This document shows, in pieces, positions 46,383-56,479 of a DNA stretch of 64,000 bases. This stretch comes from an uncultured Clostridia bacterium. GTDB lineage: Bacteria > Bacillota > Clostridia > Lachnospirales > Anaerotignaceae. A program made the position numbers and the translations under genes. The stretch covers positions 62,001 to 126,000 of the forward strand of contig CALWGF010000002.1 in NCBI GenBank assembly GCA_944379995.1, written 5' to 3'. Each line of letters starts with the position of its first letter. Positions within the stretch are counted from its first letter, which is position 1. The notes under the pieces were generated by a model that made no database searches, was not told the DNA's origin, and saw only the letters and a list, made by a program, of their open reading frames with translations.

Positions 46383-47213
46383 ATGGGCATTAAAAGATAT
46401 AAGCCTTATACACCTTCCAGAAGACACATGACAGTGTCAACATTTGATGAAATTACAAAATCCACACCTGAAAAATCATTAGTAATTCATTTAAAGAAAA
46501 ATTCAGGTAGAAATAATCAGGGTAAAATAACTGTTCGTCATAAAGGCGGCGGAGCTAAAATCAAATACAGAATTATCGACTTTAAACGTAATAAAGACGG
46601 TATTCCAGCAAAAGTAACAGCTATTGAATACGATCCAAACAGAACAGCAAATATTGCTCTTATCGTATATGCTGATGGTACAAAATCATACATTATTGCA
46701 CCTTACGGTTTAAAAGTAGGCGATACTGTAATGAGTGGTCCAGATGCAGAAGTTAGAACAGGTAACACTCTTCCAATGAGAAATATTCCTGTTGGTGCAA
46801 GTATCCACAATATTGAAATGAAAGTTGGCAAAGGTGCTCAGCTTGTTCGTTCAGCTGGTAACGTTGCTCAGCTTATGGCTAAAGAGGGAAAATACGCTAC
46901 TGTAAAATTACCTTCAGGCGAAATGAGATTACTTCCTATTGATTGTAGAGCTACAATCGGTCAGGTTGGTAACATTGATAATGAACTTGTTCATATTGGT
47001 AAAGCAGGTAGAAAACGTCATATGGGTATCAGACCTACTGTAAGAGGTTCTGTAATGAACCCTAACGACCATCCACACGGTGGTGGTGAAGGTAGAGCAC
47101 CTATCGGACGTCCATCTCCAATGACACCTTGGGGTAAACCAGCTATGGGTTATAAAACAAGAAATAAACACAAAGCTTCAAACAAACTTATCATCAGAAG
47201 AAGAGATAAGTAA
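46383..47213 (+). CDS. rplB: 50S ribosomal protein L2
   Basis: A 276-residue, highly conserved 23S protein required for subunit joining and peptidyl transferase assembly. [17 protein letters not shown], the central SH3-like fold and the C-terminal [20 protein letters not shown] with the functionally important histidine region ([10 protein letters not shown]) are intact. A GTG nine bases earlier is in frame but overlaps the AAAGGAGTGG site, so the ATG is preferred. Confidence 0.97.
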   Translation: MGIKRYKPYTPSRRHMTVSTFDEITKSTPEKSLVIHLKKNSGRNNQGKITVRHKGGGAKIKYRIIDFKRNKDGIPAKVTAIEYDPNRTANIALIVYADGTKSYIIAPYGLKVGDTVMSGPDAEVRTGNTLPMRNIPVGASIHNIEMKVGKGAQLVRSAGNVAQLMAKEGKYATVKLPSGEMRLLPIDCRATIGQVGNIDNELVHIGKAGRKRHMGIRPTVRGSVMNPNDHPHGGGEGRAPIGRPSPMTPWGKPAMGYKTRNKHKASNKLIIRRRDK

Positions 47214-47278
47214 TAGTAAAAAAGCTTGTTTTCGTATAGCGGCATAGGTCGCATTAAACGTAAAAGGAGGACTAGAAA

Positions 47279-47563
47279 ATGGGTAGATCACTCAAAAAGG
47301 GAGCTTTCGCTGATGACCATCTTTTAAAGAAAATTGATGCGTTAAACGCTGACAACAAAAAAGAAGTTGTTAAAACTTGGTCACGCCGCTCAACAATTTT
47401 CCCAGAATTCATCGGACACACTATCGCTGTTCATGACGGTAGAAAACATGTGCCTGTATATATAACAGAAGATATGGTTGGACATAAACTTGGTGAGTTC
47501 GCTTTAACAAGAACTTACAGAGGTCACGGAAAAGACGCAGAAAAGAAATCAAAAGTTCGTTAA
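47279..47563 (+). CDS. rpsS: 30S ribosomal protein S19
   Basis: A 94-residue 30S head protein forming a complex with S13. [38 protein letters not shown] and [12 protein letters not shown] are typical. Ribosome binding site AAAGGAGG, and 28 bp to rplV. Confidence 0.98.
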   Translation: MGRSLKKGAFADDHLLKKIDALNADNKKEVVKTWSRRSTIFPEFIGHTIAVHDGRKHVPVYITEDMVGHKLGEFALTRTYRGHGKDAEKKSKVR

Positions 47564-47591
47564 TTAGATTTATTGGAAGGAGGTTTCGTTC

Positions 47592-47981
47592 ATGGCAAAA
47601 GGACATAGAAGCCAAATTAAAAAGGAAAGAAATATAGCAACTAAGGACAAACGCCCACAGGCAACAGCCAAATATGTTGGAATTCCTGCTTCAAAGGCTA
47701 AAATCGTTTTAGACCAGATTAAGGGTAAAGACGTAGTTACAGCAGCAGCTATGTTAAACTACTCTCCAAGAGTTGCAGCAGATATAATCGGAAAAGTATT
47801 AAAATCAGCAGTAGCAAACGCTGAAAATAATTTAGGTATGGATGTTAGCAAATTATATGTTGAAGAAGTAATAGCAGGACAGGGTCCTACAATGAAAAGA
47901 ATTCGCCCAAGAGCAAAGGGTAGAGCATATAGAATATTAAAAAGAAGCAGTCATATATCCATAATCCTCAATGAGAGATAA
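47592..47981 (+). CDS. rplV: 50S ribosomal protein L22
   Basis: A 129-residue tunnel-wall protein. The N-terminus is slightly longer than in E. coli ([14 protein letters not shown]). The conserved [34 protein letters not shown] and the beta-hairpin [18 protein letters not shown] that protrudes into the exit tunnel are present without deletions of the sort that give macrolide resistance. Ribosome binding site AAGGAGG. Confidence 0.97.
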   Translation: MAKGHRSQIKKERNIATKDKRPQATAKYVGIPASKAKIVLDQIKGKDVVTAAAMLNYSPRVAADIIGKVLKSAVANAENNLGMDVSKLYVEEVIAGQGPTMKRIRPRAKGRAYRILKRSSHISIILNER

Positions 47982-47992
47982 GGAGGTACGTA

Positions 47993-48652
47993 ATGGGACA
48001 GAAAGTTAATCCACATGGCTTAAGAGTTGGCATTATTAAAGACTGGGATACAAAATGGTATGCTGAAAAAGAATTTGCTAACTACTTAGTTGAAGATGTT
48101 AAAATAAGAGAATATATCAAAAAGAAACTTTACACAGCTGGTGTTTCTAAAATCGCTATCGAAAGAACAGCAGACAGAGTTAAAGTTACTGTAAATACAG
48201 CAAAACCAGGTATCGTTATCGGTAGAAACGGTGCTGCAATCGAAGAACTTAAATCAGAAGTTCAGAAATTAACAAAACAGAACGTTGCAATCAACGTTGA
48301 AGAAATCAAAAGACCAGAGCTCGATGCTCAGTTAGTAGCTGAAAACATTGCTTTACAGCTTGAAAACCGTGTTACTTTCCGTCGTGCTATGAAGCAGGCT
48401 ATGGGAAGAACAATGAAATTTGGTGCTAAAGGTATCAAAACAGCTGTTTCAGGACGTTTAGGCGGTGCTGATATGGCAAGAACAGAAACTTACCACGATG
48501 GAACTATTCCACTTCAGACATTACGTGCAGATATCGATTACGGATTTGCAGAAGCTGACACAACATACGGAAAGCTTGGCGTAAAAGTTTGGATTTACAA
48601 AGGTGAGGTTCTTCCTGTTAAAACAGCTAAAAAGGAAGGAGGAGCTGAGTAA
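47993..48652 (+). CDS. rpsC: 30S ribosomal protein S3
   Basis: A 219-residue mRNA-entry protein with a KH domain ([21 protein letters not shown]) and the C-terminal domain [20 protein letters not shown]. Starts 11 bases after rplV with AAGGAGGT, and runs 2 bases from rplP. Confidence 0.98.
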   Translation: MGQKVNPHGLRVGIIKDWDTKWYAEKEFANYLVEDVKIREYIKKKLYTAGVSKIAIERTADRVKVTVNTAKPGIVIGRNGAAIEELKSEVQKLTKQNVAINVEEIKRPELDAQLVAENIALQLENRVTFRRAMKQAMGRTMKFGAKGIKTAVSGRLGGADMARTETYHDGTIPLQTLRADIDYGFAEADTTYGKLGVKVWIYKGEVLPVKTAKKEGGAE

Positions 48653-48654
48653 TC

Positions 48655-49101
48655 ATGTTAATGCCAAAAAGAGTTAAAAGACGTAAACAGATGAGAGGCA
48701 GAATGAAAGGAAAAGCCCTCAGAGGAAATAAAGTAACATACGGCGATTTCGGTATTCAGGCTCTTGAGCCAAGCTGGGTAACATCAAACCAGATTGAAGC
48801 AGCCCGTATCGCTATGACTAGATATATCAAACGTGGTGGTAAAGTTTGGATTAAAATTTTCCCAGACAAACCAATCACATCAAAACCTGCTGAAACTCGT
48901 ATGGGTTCCGGTAAAGGAACACCAGAATACTGGGTAGCAGTAGTAAAACCTGGCAGAGTAATGTTTGAAATCGGCGGAGTTGCAGAGGAAACAGCTAGAG
49001 AGGCTTTAAGACTTGCTATCCACAAGTTGCCAATCAAATGTAAAATAGTTTCCAAAGCAGAACAGCAGGCGGAAATGGAAGGTGAAAGCAGTGAAAACTA
49101 A
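48655..49101 (+). CDS. rplP: 50S ribosomal protein L16
   Basis: A 148-residue protein next to the A site and central protuberance. [19 protein letters not shown], the basic loop and the conserved [22 protein letters not shown] are typical; the Arg hydroxylated in some bacteria lies in this area. The C-terminal tail is somewhat longer and acidic. The coding end overlaps the start of rpmC by 11 bases. Confidence 0.97.
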   Translation: MLMPKRVKRRKQMRGRMKGKALRGNKVTYGDFGIQALEPSWVTSNQIEAARIAMTRYIKRGGKVWIKIFPDKPITSKPAETRMGSGKGTPEYWVAVVKPGRVMFEIGGVAEETAREALRLAIHKLPIKCKIVSKAEQQAEMEGESSEN

Positions 49102-49300
49102 AGGTTACGTTAAGGACTTAAGAGCAAAATCAATTGATGAATTAAATAAAGACCTTGTTTCTGCAAAGAAAGAATTATTCAACTTAAGATTCCAGAACGC
49201 AACAAATCAGTTGGATAATACTGCAAGAATCAAGGAAGTTCGTAAAAATATAGCAAGAATTCAGACTGTTATTACACAGAGTCAGAGAACAGCTGAATAA
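49091..49300 (+). CDS. rpmC: 50S ribosomal protein L29
   Basis: A 69-residue helical-hairpin protein near the tunnel exit, with the L29 signature ([21 protein letters not shown]) intact. The start is GTG inside the end of rplP, placed by the GGAAGGTG site; a GTG three codons earlier overlaps that site. The reading frames overlap by 11 bases. Confidence 0.93.
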   Translation: MKTKGYVKDLRAKSIDELNKDLVSAKKELFNLRFQNATNQLDNTARIKEVRKNIARIQTVITQSQRTAE

Positions 49301-49332
49301 TTTCTAATAGTCAGTGAAAGGAGGCACACCTC

Positions 49333-49590
49333 GTGGAAGAAAGAAATCTTCGTAAGACTAGAGTTGGTAGAGTAGTAAGCGACAAGATGGATAAAACAAT
49401 CGTTGTTGCTGTTGAAGATAAAGTAAAACATCCTTTATATGGAAAAATCGTAAACAGAACATATAAACTTAAAGCTCATGACGAAAACAATGAGTGTCAC
49501 GTAGGCGACAGAGTAAAAGTTATGGAAACAAGACCATTATCAAAAGATAAAAGATGGAGACTTGTTTCAATCGTAGAAAAAGCTAAATAA
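49333..49590 (+). CDS. rpsQ: 30S ribosomal protein S17
   Basis: An 85-residue OB-fold 16S rRNA binding protein. [29 protein letters not shown] and [20 protein letters not shown] are typical. The start is GTG. Its AAAGGAGG site is followed by CACACCTC, so GAGG and CCTC can pair as a short hairpin just before the start. Confidence 0.97.
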   Translation: MEERNLRKTRVGRVVSDKMDKTIVVAVEDKVKHPLYGKIVNRTYKLKAHDENNECHVGDRVKVMETRPLSKDKRWRLVSIVEKAK

Positions 49591-49619
49591 TAAGCTGTTA
49601 CGAAAGGAGGCAATCAAGT

Positions 49620-49988
49620 ATGGTTCAGCAGGAAACCAGATTAAAAGTAGCAGACAATTCAGGAGCAAAAGAACTCCTTTGCATCAGAGTACTTGGTGGT
49701 TCTACAAGAAGATATGCAGGAGTTGGCGATATAATAGTAGCTGCAGTTAAAGACGCAACACCTGGCGGAGTTGTTAAAAAAGGTGACGTTGTTAAAGCAG
49801 TTGTAGTTAGAACAGTACAGAGAGTAAGAAGAGCTGACGGAAGCTACATCAGATTTGATGAAAACGCAGCGGTTATAATCAAAGATGACAAAAACCCAAG
49901 AGGTACTCGTATATTCGGACCAGTAGCCAGAGAGCTTAGAGAAAAACATTTCATGAAAATTTTATCTCTTGCTCCTGAAGTATTATAA
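49620..49988 (+). CDS. rplN: 50S ribosomal protein L14
   Basis: A 122-residue intersubunit-bridge protein of exact family length, with [42 protein letters not shown] and the C-terminal [12 protein letters not shown]. Ribosome binding site AAAGGAGG. The stop is immediately followed by the ribosome binding site of rplX. Confidence 0.98.
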   Translation: MVQQETRLKVADNSGAKELLCIRVLGGSTRRYAGVGDIIVAAVKDATPGGVVKKGDVVKAVVVRTVQRVRRADGSYIRFDENAAVIIKDDKNPRGTRIFGPVARELREKHFMKILSLAPEVL

Positions 49989-50002
49989 TGGAGGTGTTTC
50001 GG

Positions 50003-50311
50003 GTGTCAATGAGATTAAAAAAAGGCGACAATGTTGTTGTTATCGCTGGTAAAGATAAAGGTAAAGAGGGAAAAATCCTCGTTGTAGATAGAAAAAACAA
50101 CAAAGTTATCGTTGAAGGTATCAACATGATAACAAAACACGTTAAACCAAACGCTATGAATCAGCAGGGTGGTATCGTGACTAAAGAAGGTTACATTCAC
50201 GCATCAAACGTTATGTATCTTCATAACGGAAAAGCAACAAGACTTGGTGCTGTAATCAAAGACGGAAAAAAAGTAAGAATTGCTAAAAAGACAGGCGAAA
50301 TTATCGACTAA
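50003..50311 (+). CDS. rplX: 50S ribosomal protein L24
   Basis: A 102-residue assembly initiator with the KOW motif ([20 protein letters not shown]). Four in-frame starts cluster here: an ATG overlapping the rplN stop, a GTG inside the ribosome binding site, this GTG, and an ATG two codons on. GGAGGTG lies 6 bases before the GTG chosen, and the protein then begins like other L24 proteins (M-S-MRLKKGD). Confidence 0.9.
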   Translation: MSMRLKKGDNVVVIAGKDKGKEGKILVVDRKNNKVIVEGINMITKHVKPNAMNQQGGIVTKEGYIHASNVMYLHNGKATRLGAVIKDGKKVRIAKKTGEIID

Positions 50312-50334
50312 TAACCTGTGAAAGGAGGTAAATG

Positions 50335-50874
50335 ATGAACAGATTAAGAGAATTCTATGAAACAGAAGTTATGGACGGAATGACTAAAAAGTTTTCATAT
50401 ACAAATAAAATGGCTGTGCCAAAACTCGAAAAAATCATAATCAACATGGGTGTTGGTGAAGCTAAAGAAAATGCAAAGGTTCTTGACGGTGCTGTTAAAG
50501 ACCTTACAATAATCTCAGGTCAGAAACCTGTAATCACAAGAGCTAAAAAATCAGTAGCTGCTTTCAAACTTCGTGAAGGTATGCCAATCGGATGTAAAGT
50601 TACTCTCCGTGGAGATAGAATGTACGAATTTGCTGATAGACTTATCAACATCGCACTTCCACGTGTACGTGACTTTAGAGGTGTAAAAGCTAACTCTTTC
50701 GACGGAAGAGGAAACTACACAATGGGTATTAAAGAACAGCTTATCTTCCCTGAAATCGAATACGATAAAGTAGACAAAATCAGAGGTATGGACGTTGTTT
50801 TCGTTACAACAGCTAATACTGATGAAGAAGCAAGAGAATTATTAAGATTATTCGGAATGCCATTCGCAAAATAA
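50335..50874 (+). CDS. rplE: 50S ribosomal protein L5
   Basis: A 179-residue 5S rRNA binding protein of the central protuberance. Segments: [47 protein letters not shown] and [30 protein letters not shown]. Two ATGs stand in tandem; the second has a 6-base spacing from GGAGG while the first has only 3, so the second is preferred. Confidence 0.95.
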   Translation: MNRLREFYETEVMDGMTKKFSYTNKMAVPKLEKIIINMGVGEAKENAKVLDGAVKDLTIISGQKPVITRAKKSVAAFKLREGMPIGCKVTLRGDRMYEFADRLINIALPRVRDFRGVKANSFDGRGNYTMGIKEQLIFPEIEYDKVDKIRGMDVVFVTTANTDEEARELLRLFGMPFAK

Positions 50875-50888
50875 GGGAGGGAATAGAT

Positions 50889-51074
50889 ATGGCTAAAAAG
50901 TCAATGGTTGTTAAGCAGCAGAGAGCACCTAAGTTCTCAACAAGAGCTTACACACGTTGTAGAGTATGTGGTAGACCACACGCTGTACTCAGAAAGTATG
51001 GAATATGCCGTATTTGCTTCCGTGAATTAGCTTACAAAGGACAGATTCCGGGAGTAAAGAAAGCTAGCTGGTAA
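50889..51074 (+). CDS. rpsZ: 30S ribosomal protein S14, zinc-binding type Z
   Basis: A 61-residue, short, zinc-containing S14 ([21 protein letters not shown], two CxxC pairs) that helps assemble the 30S head. This short form is typical of Gram-positives and depends on zinc. A second, zinc-free paralogue may exist elsewhere in the genome; none is in this window. Ribosome binding site GGGAGGG. Confidence 0.97.
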   Translation: MAKKSMVVKQQRAPKFSTRAYTRCRVCGRPHAVLRKYGICRICFRELAYKGQIPGVKKASW

Positions 51075-51094
51075 ACGAAAGGAGGACAACACAA

Positions 51095-51496
51095 ATGTCA
51101 ATGAGTGATCCAATCGCAGATATGCTCACAAGAATCAGAAATGGCAATACTGCAAAACATGACACAGTAGATGTGCCTTCATCAAAAATGAAAAAGGCTA
51201 TCGCTGATATATTAACTAACGAAGGTTATGTTAAAGGATATGAAGTTATTGAAGACGGAGTTAAAGCTACACTTCGTATTTCATTAAAATATGGTAAAGA
51301 TAAAAACGAAAAAGTTATCACAGGTATTAAGAGAATTTCTAAACCTGGTCTTAGAGTTTTCGCTGGTAAAGATGAACTTCCAAAAGTTCTTGGTGGACTT
51401 GGAACAGCTATCATCTCTACAAACAAAGGCGTTATGACTGACAAAGAAGCTAGAGAGCTCGGAGTTGGTGGCGAAGTTATCGCTTTCATTTGGTAA
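51095..51496 (+). CDS. rpsH: 30S ribosomal protein S8
   Basis: A 133-residue central-domain 16S rRNA protein with [14 protein letters not shown] and the C-terminal [26 protein letters not shown]. In E. coli S8 represses the spc operon at the L5 start, which cannot be judged here. A second ATG two codons on is possible, but the first fits AAAGGAGG. It is 42 bp from rplF. Confidence 0.97.
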   Translation: MSMSDPIADMLTRIRNGNTAKHDTVDVPSSKMKKAIADILTNEGYVKGYEVIEDGVKATLRISLKYGKDKNEKVITGIKRISKPGLRVFAGKDELPKVLGGLGTAIISTNKGVMTDKEARELGVGGEVIAFIW

Positions 51497-51537
51497 TTAA
51501 TAATTAATATATATAGAATATTCAGGAGGTGCAGAAC

Positions 51538-52080
51538 ATGTCAAGAATAGGTAAATTACCTGTTGAGGTACCAGCTGGTGTTGAAGTTACAATCGGCGAA
51601 GGTAACCTTGTTACTGTAAAAGGACCTAAAGGTACTTTAACTCGTAAAATGGCTGAAGACATGAACATCGCAGTAGAAGCTGGTCAGATTGTTGTTACAA
51701 GACCAAGCGATTTAAAAAGACACAAAGCATTACACGGCTTAACAAGAACACTTCTTAACAATATGGTTATCGGTGTTACTAAAGGATACGAAAAAGTTCT
51801 TGAAATCAACGGTGTTGGTTACAGAGCTGCTAAATCAGGAAAAAAATTAACTTTAACACTTGGTTATTCACACCCTGTTGAAATGACAGACCCAGAAGGA
51901 ATTGAAACAGTTCTTGAAGGACAGAATAAAATCACTGTTAAAGGTATCGATAAAGAAAAAGTTGGTCAGTTTGCTGCTGAAATCAGAACAAAAAGACCAC
52001 CAGAACCTTACAAAGGTAAAGGTATCAAATATGCTGATGAAACAATCAGACGTAAAGTTGGTAAGACTGGTAAGAAATAA
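51538..52080 (+). CDS. rplF: 50S ribosomal protein L6
   Basis: A 180-residue protein near the sarcin-ricin loop with [16 protein letters not shown], two homologous subdomains and the C-terminal [26 protein letters not shown] nine bases earlier overlaps the AGGAGGTG ribosome binding site, so the ATG is used. Confidence 0.97.
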   Translation: MSRIGKLPVEVPAGVEVTIGEGNLVTVKGPKGTLTRKMAEDMNIAVEAGQIVVTRPSDLKRHKALHGLTRTLLNNMVIGVTKGYEKVLEINGVGYRAAKSGKKLTLTLGYSHPVEMTDPEGIETVLEGQNKITVKGIDKEKVGQFAAEIRTKRPPEPYKGKGIKYADETIRRKVGKTGKK

Positions 52081-52083
52081 TTT

Positions 52084-52125
52084 AAGTCGTAATATGCAGC
52101 ATGCAAATGCTGCTGCATAAGACTT
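52084..52125 (+). repeat. hairpin between rplF and rplR
   Basis: Outer AAGTC / GACTT encloses ATGCAGCAT / ATGCTGC(T)GCAT around GCAA. TTTTATATATTT follows, so it could act as a partial terminator inside the operon. Confidence 0.6.
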
Positions 52126-52185
52126 TTATATATTTATATCAGAAAGTGACTAATTTAGAAGAAAGAGCAAAGGAGTGAAATCCAT

Positions 52186-52554
52186 ATGATAAATAAGCCA
52201 TCACGTGCTGTTGCCCGTATGAAACGTCATTACAGAATTCGTAATAAAATCAACGGTACTGCACAGAAACCAAGATTGGCAGTTTTTAGATCAAATAAAC
52301 ATATGTATGCTCAGATTATTGATGATGTTTGCGGTAACACATTAGTTGCAGCATCAACAATGGAATCTGAAATAGCTAGCACAGTTGAATTTACATCAAC
52401 AGTAGCTGCTGCTGAAGCTGTTGGAACAGCTATCGCTAAAAAAGCAATCGAAAAAGGTATTACTGAAGTAGTATTTGACCGTGGCGGTTTCGTATACCAT
52501 GGAAAAATCAAAGCACTTGCTGAAGCAGCAAGAGAAGCCGGATTAAAATTCTAA
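52186..52554 (+). CDS. rplR: 50S ribosomal protein L18
   Basis: A 122-residue 5S rRNA binding protein with [26 protein letters not shown] and the C-terminal [28 protein letters not shown]. Ribosome binding site AAAGGAGTGA, 17 bp from rpsE. Confidence 0.98.
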   Translation: MINKPSRAVARMKRHYRIRNKINGTAQKPRLAVFRSNKHMYAQIIDDVCGNTLVAASTMESEIASTVEFTSTVAAAEAVGTAIAKKAIEKGITEVVFDRGGFVYHGKIKALAEAAREAGLKF

Positions 52555-52571
52555 GGCAGGGAGGAAGAAAA

Positions 52572-53075
52572 GTGAAAAGAATCGATCCAAGTACTTTAGA
52601 TCTTAAAGATAAAGTAGTTACTATCAACCGTGTAACTAAGGTTGTTAAGGGTGGACGTACTTTCAGATTTGCTGCATTAGTTGTAGTAGGTGACGAAAAC
52701 GGACACGTTGGATGCGGACTTGGAAAAGCATCAGAAATTCCAGATGCTATCCGTAAAGGTAAAGAGGACGCTATGAAAAACCTTATTTACGTTGAAAGAA
52801 ACGACGTAGACAGCATTTACCACGACATTACAGGTCAGTTCGGAAGTGCAAGCGTATTATTAATGACAGCTGTTGAAGGTACAGGTATCATAGCAGGTGG
52901 TCCTGCTCGTGCCGTTCTTGAACTTGCTGGTATCAGAAATATCAGAACAAAATCCTTAGGCTCAAACAACAAGAGAAACGTTGTAAGTGCTACAATTGAG
53001 GGATTAAGCAAAACAAAAACTCCTGAAGAAGTAGCTAGATTACGTGGTATCAGCGTAGAGAAGCTCTTAGGATAA
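52572..53075 (+). CDS. rpsE: 30S ribosomal protein S5
   Basis: A 167-residue decoding-fidelity protein. The N-terminal double-stranded-RNA-binding-like fold carries [21 protein letters not shown], the spectinomycin loop region is unremarkable, and the C-terminus has [26 protein letters not shown]. The start is GTG with GGGAGGAAG. Confidence 0.97.
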   Translation: MKRIDPSTLDLKDKVVTINRVTKVVKGGRTFRFAALVVVGDENGHVGCGLGKASEIPDAIRKGKEDAMKNLIYVERNDVDSIYHDITGQFGSASVLLMTAVEGTGIIAGGPARAVLELAGIRNIRTKSLGSNNKRNVVSATIEGLSKTKTPEEVARLRGISVEKLLG

Positions 53076-53089
53076 GGAGGGTAAAATAA

Positions 53090-53269
53090 ATGGCAGATTT
53101 AAAAATCACATTAGCTAAATCAACAATTGGTGCTAAGCCAAATCACAAAAAAATCGTTCAGGCTTTAGGTCTTAAAAAGACACAGAGCTCTGTTATTCAG
53201 AAAGATAATGCTGCTATCAGAGGTATGATAGCTAAAGTAAGCCACCTTGTAAAGGTAGAAGAAATTTAA
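53090..53269 (+). CDS. rpmD: 50S ribosomal protein L30
   Basis: A 59-residue protein of the short bacterial L30 family, beginning [20 protein letters not shown] and containing [20 protein letters not shown]. Ribosome binding site AAGGAGGG. It sits in its canonical place between rpsE and rplO. Confidence 0.96.
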   Translation: MADLKITLAKSTIGAKPNHKKIVQALGLKKTQSSVIQKDNAAIRGMIAKVSHLVKVEEI

Positions 53270-53292
53270 TTATAAATTAAGGAGGTGCCAAA

Positions 53293-53733
53293 ATGAACTT
53301 AAGCGAATTAAGACCTGCTGAAGGCTCAAACGCTAAAGCTTGGAGAAGAGGTAGAGGCCACGCTTCAGGTAATGGTAAAACAGCCGGTAGAGGACATAAA
53401 GGACAGGGAGCTCGTTCAGGAAGCGGCGGAAAGAACGGATTTGAAGGCGGACAGATGCCACTTTACAGAAGACTTCCTAAGAGAGGCTTCAAATGTAGAA
53501 ACTCTAAAGAAATTATCGGTATCAACTTACATTACTTAAACATGTTTGAAGATGGTGCTGTTGTAGATATAGACGCTTTAAAAGCTGCTGGACTTGTTAG
53601 CAATCCAAAAGATGGCGTTAAAATTCTCGGTGTAGGAGAAATCGAAAGAAAGTTAACAGTAAGAGTAAACCACTTTAGCAAATCCGCTGCAGAGAAAATT
53701 GAAGCTGCAGGAGGAAAAGCAGAGGTGATCTAA
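53293..53733 (+). CDS. rplO: 50S ribosomal protein L15
   Basis: A 146-residue protein with a glycine/arginine-rich N-terminal extension ([20 protein letters not shown] and [20 protein letters not shown]) that threads into 23S rRNA, and a globular C-terminus. The stop codon is immediately followed by the TTG start of secY, whose AGAGGTGAT site lies inside rplO, implying translational coupling. Confidence 0.97.
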   Translation: MNLSELRPAEGSNAKAWRRGRGHASGNGKTAGRGHKGQGARSGSGGKNGFEGGQMPLYRRLPKRGFKCRNSKEIIGINLHYLNMFEDGAVVDIDALKAAGLVSNPKDGVKILGVGEIERKLTVRVNHFSKSAAEKIEAAGGKAEVI

Positions 53734-54996
53734 TTGTTTACCGTATTCAAGAATGCATGGAAGGTTAAAGACATTAGAATGAAAATGCTTTATACCTTGA
53801 TGATACTTGCAATAGTCAGACTTGGTTCCCATATAGCTATTCCGGGAATTGATGTTATGGCTGTCAAAGCTGCTAGAGAATCAGCTTCAACTGGTACTTT
53901 ATATAATATAATTGCCGGTGGAGCAAATTCAAGATGGTCTATAATGGCTATGGGTATTGGTCCATACATTACATCATCAATCATTATGCAGCTTTTACGT
54001 GTAGCAATACCAAAACTTGACCAGATTGGCAAGGAAGGCGAGGACGGTCGTAGAAAAATCCAAGCCTATACAAGAAACATTACTGTTTTACTTGCTGCCA
54101 TTCAGGGTATAGGTTTAACATTAAGCTATAAAAGTATGTTCATTACACAAAGTGCTTGGATATATGTAATAGCTGTGTTATCATTAATATGTGGGACTAC
54201 ATTTGTAATGTGGCTCGCAGAACAAATTACATCAAAAGGCATTGGAAATGGTTCTTCTATGATTATCTTCATAAATATCGTTTCAAATCTTCCTCTTGGT
54301 GTTTCAACACTCTACTATTATGCAAGTGGTGGAGATGTTAAAGGTATCCTTAAAATAGTAGGATTAATATTAATATTACTTGCAGTAATTGTATTTATAG
54401 TAATTGCAAACAATGGTGAAAGAAGAATTCCTGTTCAATATTCATCAAAAATGGTGGGTAGAAGAAGTGTAGGCGGTAGAAGTACTTTTATGCCTATAAA
54501 AGTTAATACTTCAGGTGTTATATCTATTATCTTTGCAATTTCATTACTTCAGTTTCCTGAAACAATCGCAAATTTTGTAAAACCTTCAGGTACATTCCAG
54601 AAGGTAATTGAAGTTCTTAGAATGACTCACCCTGTGGGATTTGTATTATATATTTTACTTATACTTTTTTTCACATATTTCTATGCTTCAATTGTTATAA
54701 ATCCAAATGAGATTGCAGCAAACATGAAGAAAAACGGTGGTTTCATTCCTGGTATAAGACCAGGACAGCCAACAAGCAACTATATTACAAAGACAGTAAG
54801 CCGTATCACATTTGTAGGAGCTATATGTTATGCTTTAATAGCTATGGTACCTATACTTTTACAATGGATATTTAATATGAATGTAGGTTTTGGAGGTACA
54901 ACACTTATAATCGTTGTTGGTGTATGTCTTGACCTCGTTAAGGCTTTGGAATCTCAGTTGCTTATGAGACACTACAAAGGTTTTTTAAATAATTAA
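53734..54996 (+). CDS. secY: protein translocase subunit SecY
   Basis: A 420-residue polytopic channel of the Sec translocon with ten predicted TM helices. The plug/TM2 region GIGPYITSSIIMQLL and the cytosolic loop NGERRIPVQYSSK are typical; the family C-terminus LLMRHYKGFL is present. It starts with TTG directly after the rplO stop. Such a weak start with translational coupling is common for secY and limits expression. A stem-loop separates it from adk. Confidence 0.97.
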   Translation: MFTVFKNAWKVKDIRMKMLYTLMILAIVRLGSHIAIPGIDVMAVKAARESASTGTLYNIIAGGANSRWSIMAMGIGPYITSSIIMQLLRVAIPKLDQIGKEGEDGRRKIQAYTRNITVLLAAIQGIGLTLSYKSMFITQSAWIYVIAVLSLICGTTFVMWLAEQITSKGIGNGSSMIIFINIVSNLPLGVSTLYYYASGGDVKGILKIVGLILILLAVIVFIVIANNGERRIPVQYSSKMVGRRSVGGRSTFMPIKVNTSGVISIIFAISLLQFPETIANFVKPSGTFQKVIEVLRMTHPVGFVLYILLILFFTYFYASIVINPNEIAANMKKNGGFIPGIRPGQPTSNYITKTVSRITFVGAICYALIAMVPILLQWIFNMNVGFGGTTLIIVVGVCLDLVKALESQLLMRHYKGFLNN

Positions 54997-55009
54997 TAAA
55001 AATTCTTTG

Positions 55010-55028
55010 GGGAATGCAACGCATTCCC
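55010..55028 (+). repeat. hairpin between secY and adk
   Basis: A tight 8-bp inverted repeat GGGAATGC-AAC-GCATTCCC without T-run; possibly an mRNA processing or stability element. Confidence 0.55.
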
Positions 55029-55065
55029 TAGGGGATTAGTTGTAAGTAAGGAGGGGCTTTGTATT

Positions 55066-55704
55066 ATGAAATTAGTTCTTATTGGTGCTCCTGCCGCTGG
55101 TAAAGGGACACAAGCAAAAAGACTTATAGAGTATTATAACATAGCACATATATCAACAGGTGATATGCTTAGAGATGAAATAAGCAGAGGAACTGAACTC
55201 GGTGAAAAAATACAGCACGTTATGGCATCAGGAGGACTTGTTTCTGATGAACTTATTCTTGAAATAGTAAAAGAACGTATCAAAAAAGACGATTGTAAAA
55301 ACGGTTATATTTTTGATGGTTTCCCACGTACTATTGTTCAGGCTGAAAAGCTTGATGAAGCTATTGGTCACATTGATAGAGCAATTTATATAACTGCTCC
55401 TGATGATGTTATACTTAATAGACTTACAGCAAGAGAAACATGCCCTAAATGTGGAGCTACTTATAATAAAATTTCTCTTCCTTCAAAAGTTTCAGGAATA
55501 TGTGATGCCTGTGGTGAGAAACTTACACAAAGAAAAGATGATACTGTGGAAGCTGGTAAAGCAAGACTTGAAACATTCCATAGTCAGTCTGAACCTTTAG
55601 TAGATTATTATAAAAAGCAAAATCTTCTTTTTGAAGTAAATGGACTCTTAGAGATTGATGAAGTTACTAAAGCTATAATCTCAGAGTTAGGAGAGAAGGC
55701 TTAA
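55066..55704 (+). CDS. adk: adenylate kinase
   Basis: A 212-residue long-form adenylate kinase (ATP + AMP = 2 ADP). The lid holds a four-cysteine zinc site (CPKCG...CDACG), the AMP-binding STGDMLR and GFPRTIVQA motifs are present, and the C-terminal core is normal. The P-loop reads GAPAAGKGT, with alanine where the family nearly always has the second glycine (GxPGxGKGT); activity is nonetheless expected. It is 2 bp from map, so it is co-translated. Confidence 0.97.
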   Translation: MKLVLIGAPAAGKGTQAKRLIEYYNIAHISTGDMLRDEISRGTELGEKIQHVMASGGLVSDELILEIVKERIKKDDCKNGYIFDGFPRTIVQAEKLDEAIGHIDRAIYITAPDDVILNRLTARETCPKCGATYNKISLPSKVSGICDACGEKLTQRKDDTVEAGKARLETFHSQSEPLVDYYKKQNLLFEVNGLLEIDEVTKAIISELGEKA

Positions 55705-55706
55705 AA

Positions 55707-56456
55707 ATGGCTATAACAATAAAAACACAGGAACAGATAGAAAAAATGCGTAAAGCTGGTAAAATTCTTGCTAATTTGGATAAAATATTAGCTAAGGAAA
55801 TAAAACCCGGCGTGTCAACAAAACATCTTGATAAAATAGCTGAAGACTATATAAGAAGCTGTGGTGCAGTTCCTTCTTTTAAAGGATATGCAGGCTTCCC
55901 TGCTTCCATATGTGCTTCTATTAATGAAGAAGTAATACATGGAATACCAGGTTCAAGAATATTAAAAGAAGGTGACATTATAAGCATAGATATGGGTTCA
56001 TATATTGACGGTTTCCACGGAGACTGTGCAAGAACTTATCCTGTTGGTAAAATCTCACCAGAGGCACAGAAGCTTATTGATGTTACAAAACAAAGCTTTT
56101 TTGAAGGCATAAAATTTGCAAAAGCCGGTTGCCATCTTAATGAAATCGGTGCTGCTATACAGAAATATGTTGAAGATAATGGTTTTTCTGTTGTACGTGA
56201 CTATGTTGGTCATGGAATAGGAAAAAATCTTCATGAAGACCCAGCTGTTTATAACTATAAGACTACTGGTAGAGGACCAAAACTTGCAAAAGGTATGGTT
56301 CTTGCAATAGAGCCTATGGTTAATATGGGAACATATAAAGTAGATGTTCTTGATGATGATTGGACAGTTGTTACAAGAGATGGTTTATGGGCTGCTCATT
56401 ATGAAAATACTGTTCTTATAACTGACGGTGAGCCTGAACTGCTTACTTTACTTTGA
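55707..56456 (+). CDS. map: methionine aminopeptidase, type I
   Basis: A 249-residue enzyme removing the N-terminal Met of nascent proteins. Metal ligands are in DMGSYIDGFHGDCART (two Asp), YVGHGIG (His), AIEPM (Glu) and YENTVLIT (Glu). There is no N-terminal zinc-finger extension. It lies in its usual place after adk, with AGGAGAGA as ribosome binding site. Its stop overlaps the open frame of the downstream KOW gene. Confidence 0.97.
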   Translation: MAITIKTQEQIEKMRKAGKILANLDKILAKEIKPGVSTKHLDKIAEDYIRSCGAVPSFKGYAGFPASICASINEEVIHGIPGSRILKEGDIISIDMGSYIDGFHGDCARTYPVGKISPEAQKLIDVTKQSFFEGIKFAKAGCHLNEIGAAIQKYVEDNGFSVVRDYVGHGIGKNLHEDPAVYNYKTTGRGPKLAKGMVLAIEPMVNMGTYKVDVLDDDWTVVTRDGLWAAHYENTVLITDGEPELLTLL

Positions 56457-56479
56457 TGAAAAGTTGTGGTGATATCCAT

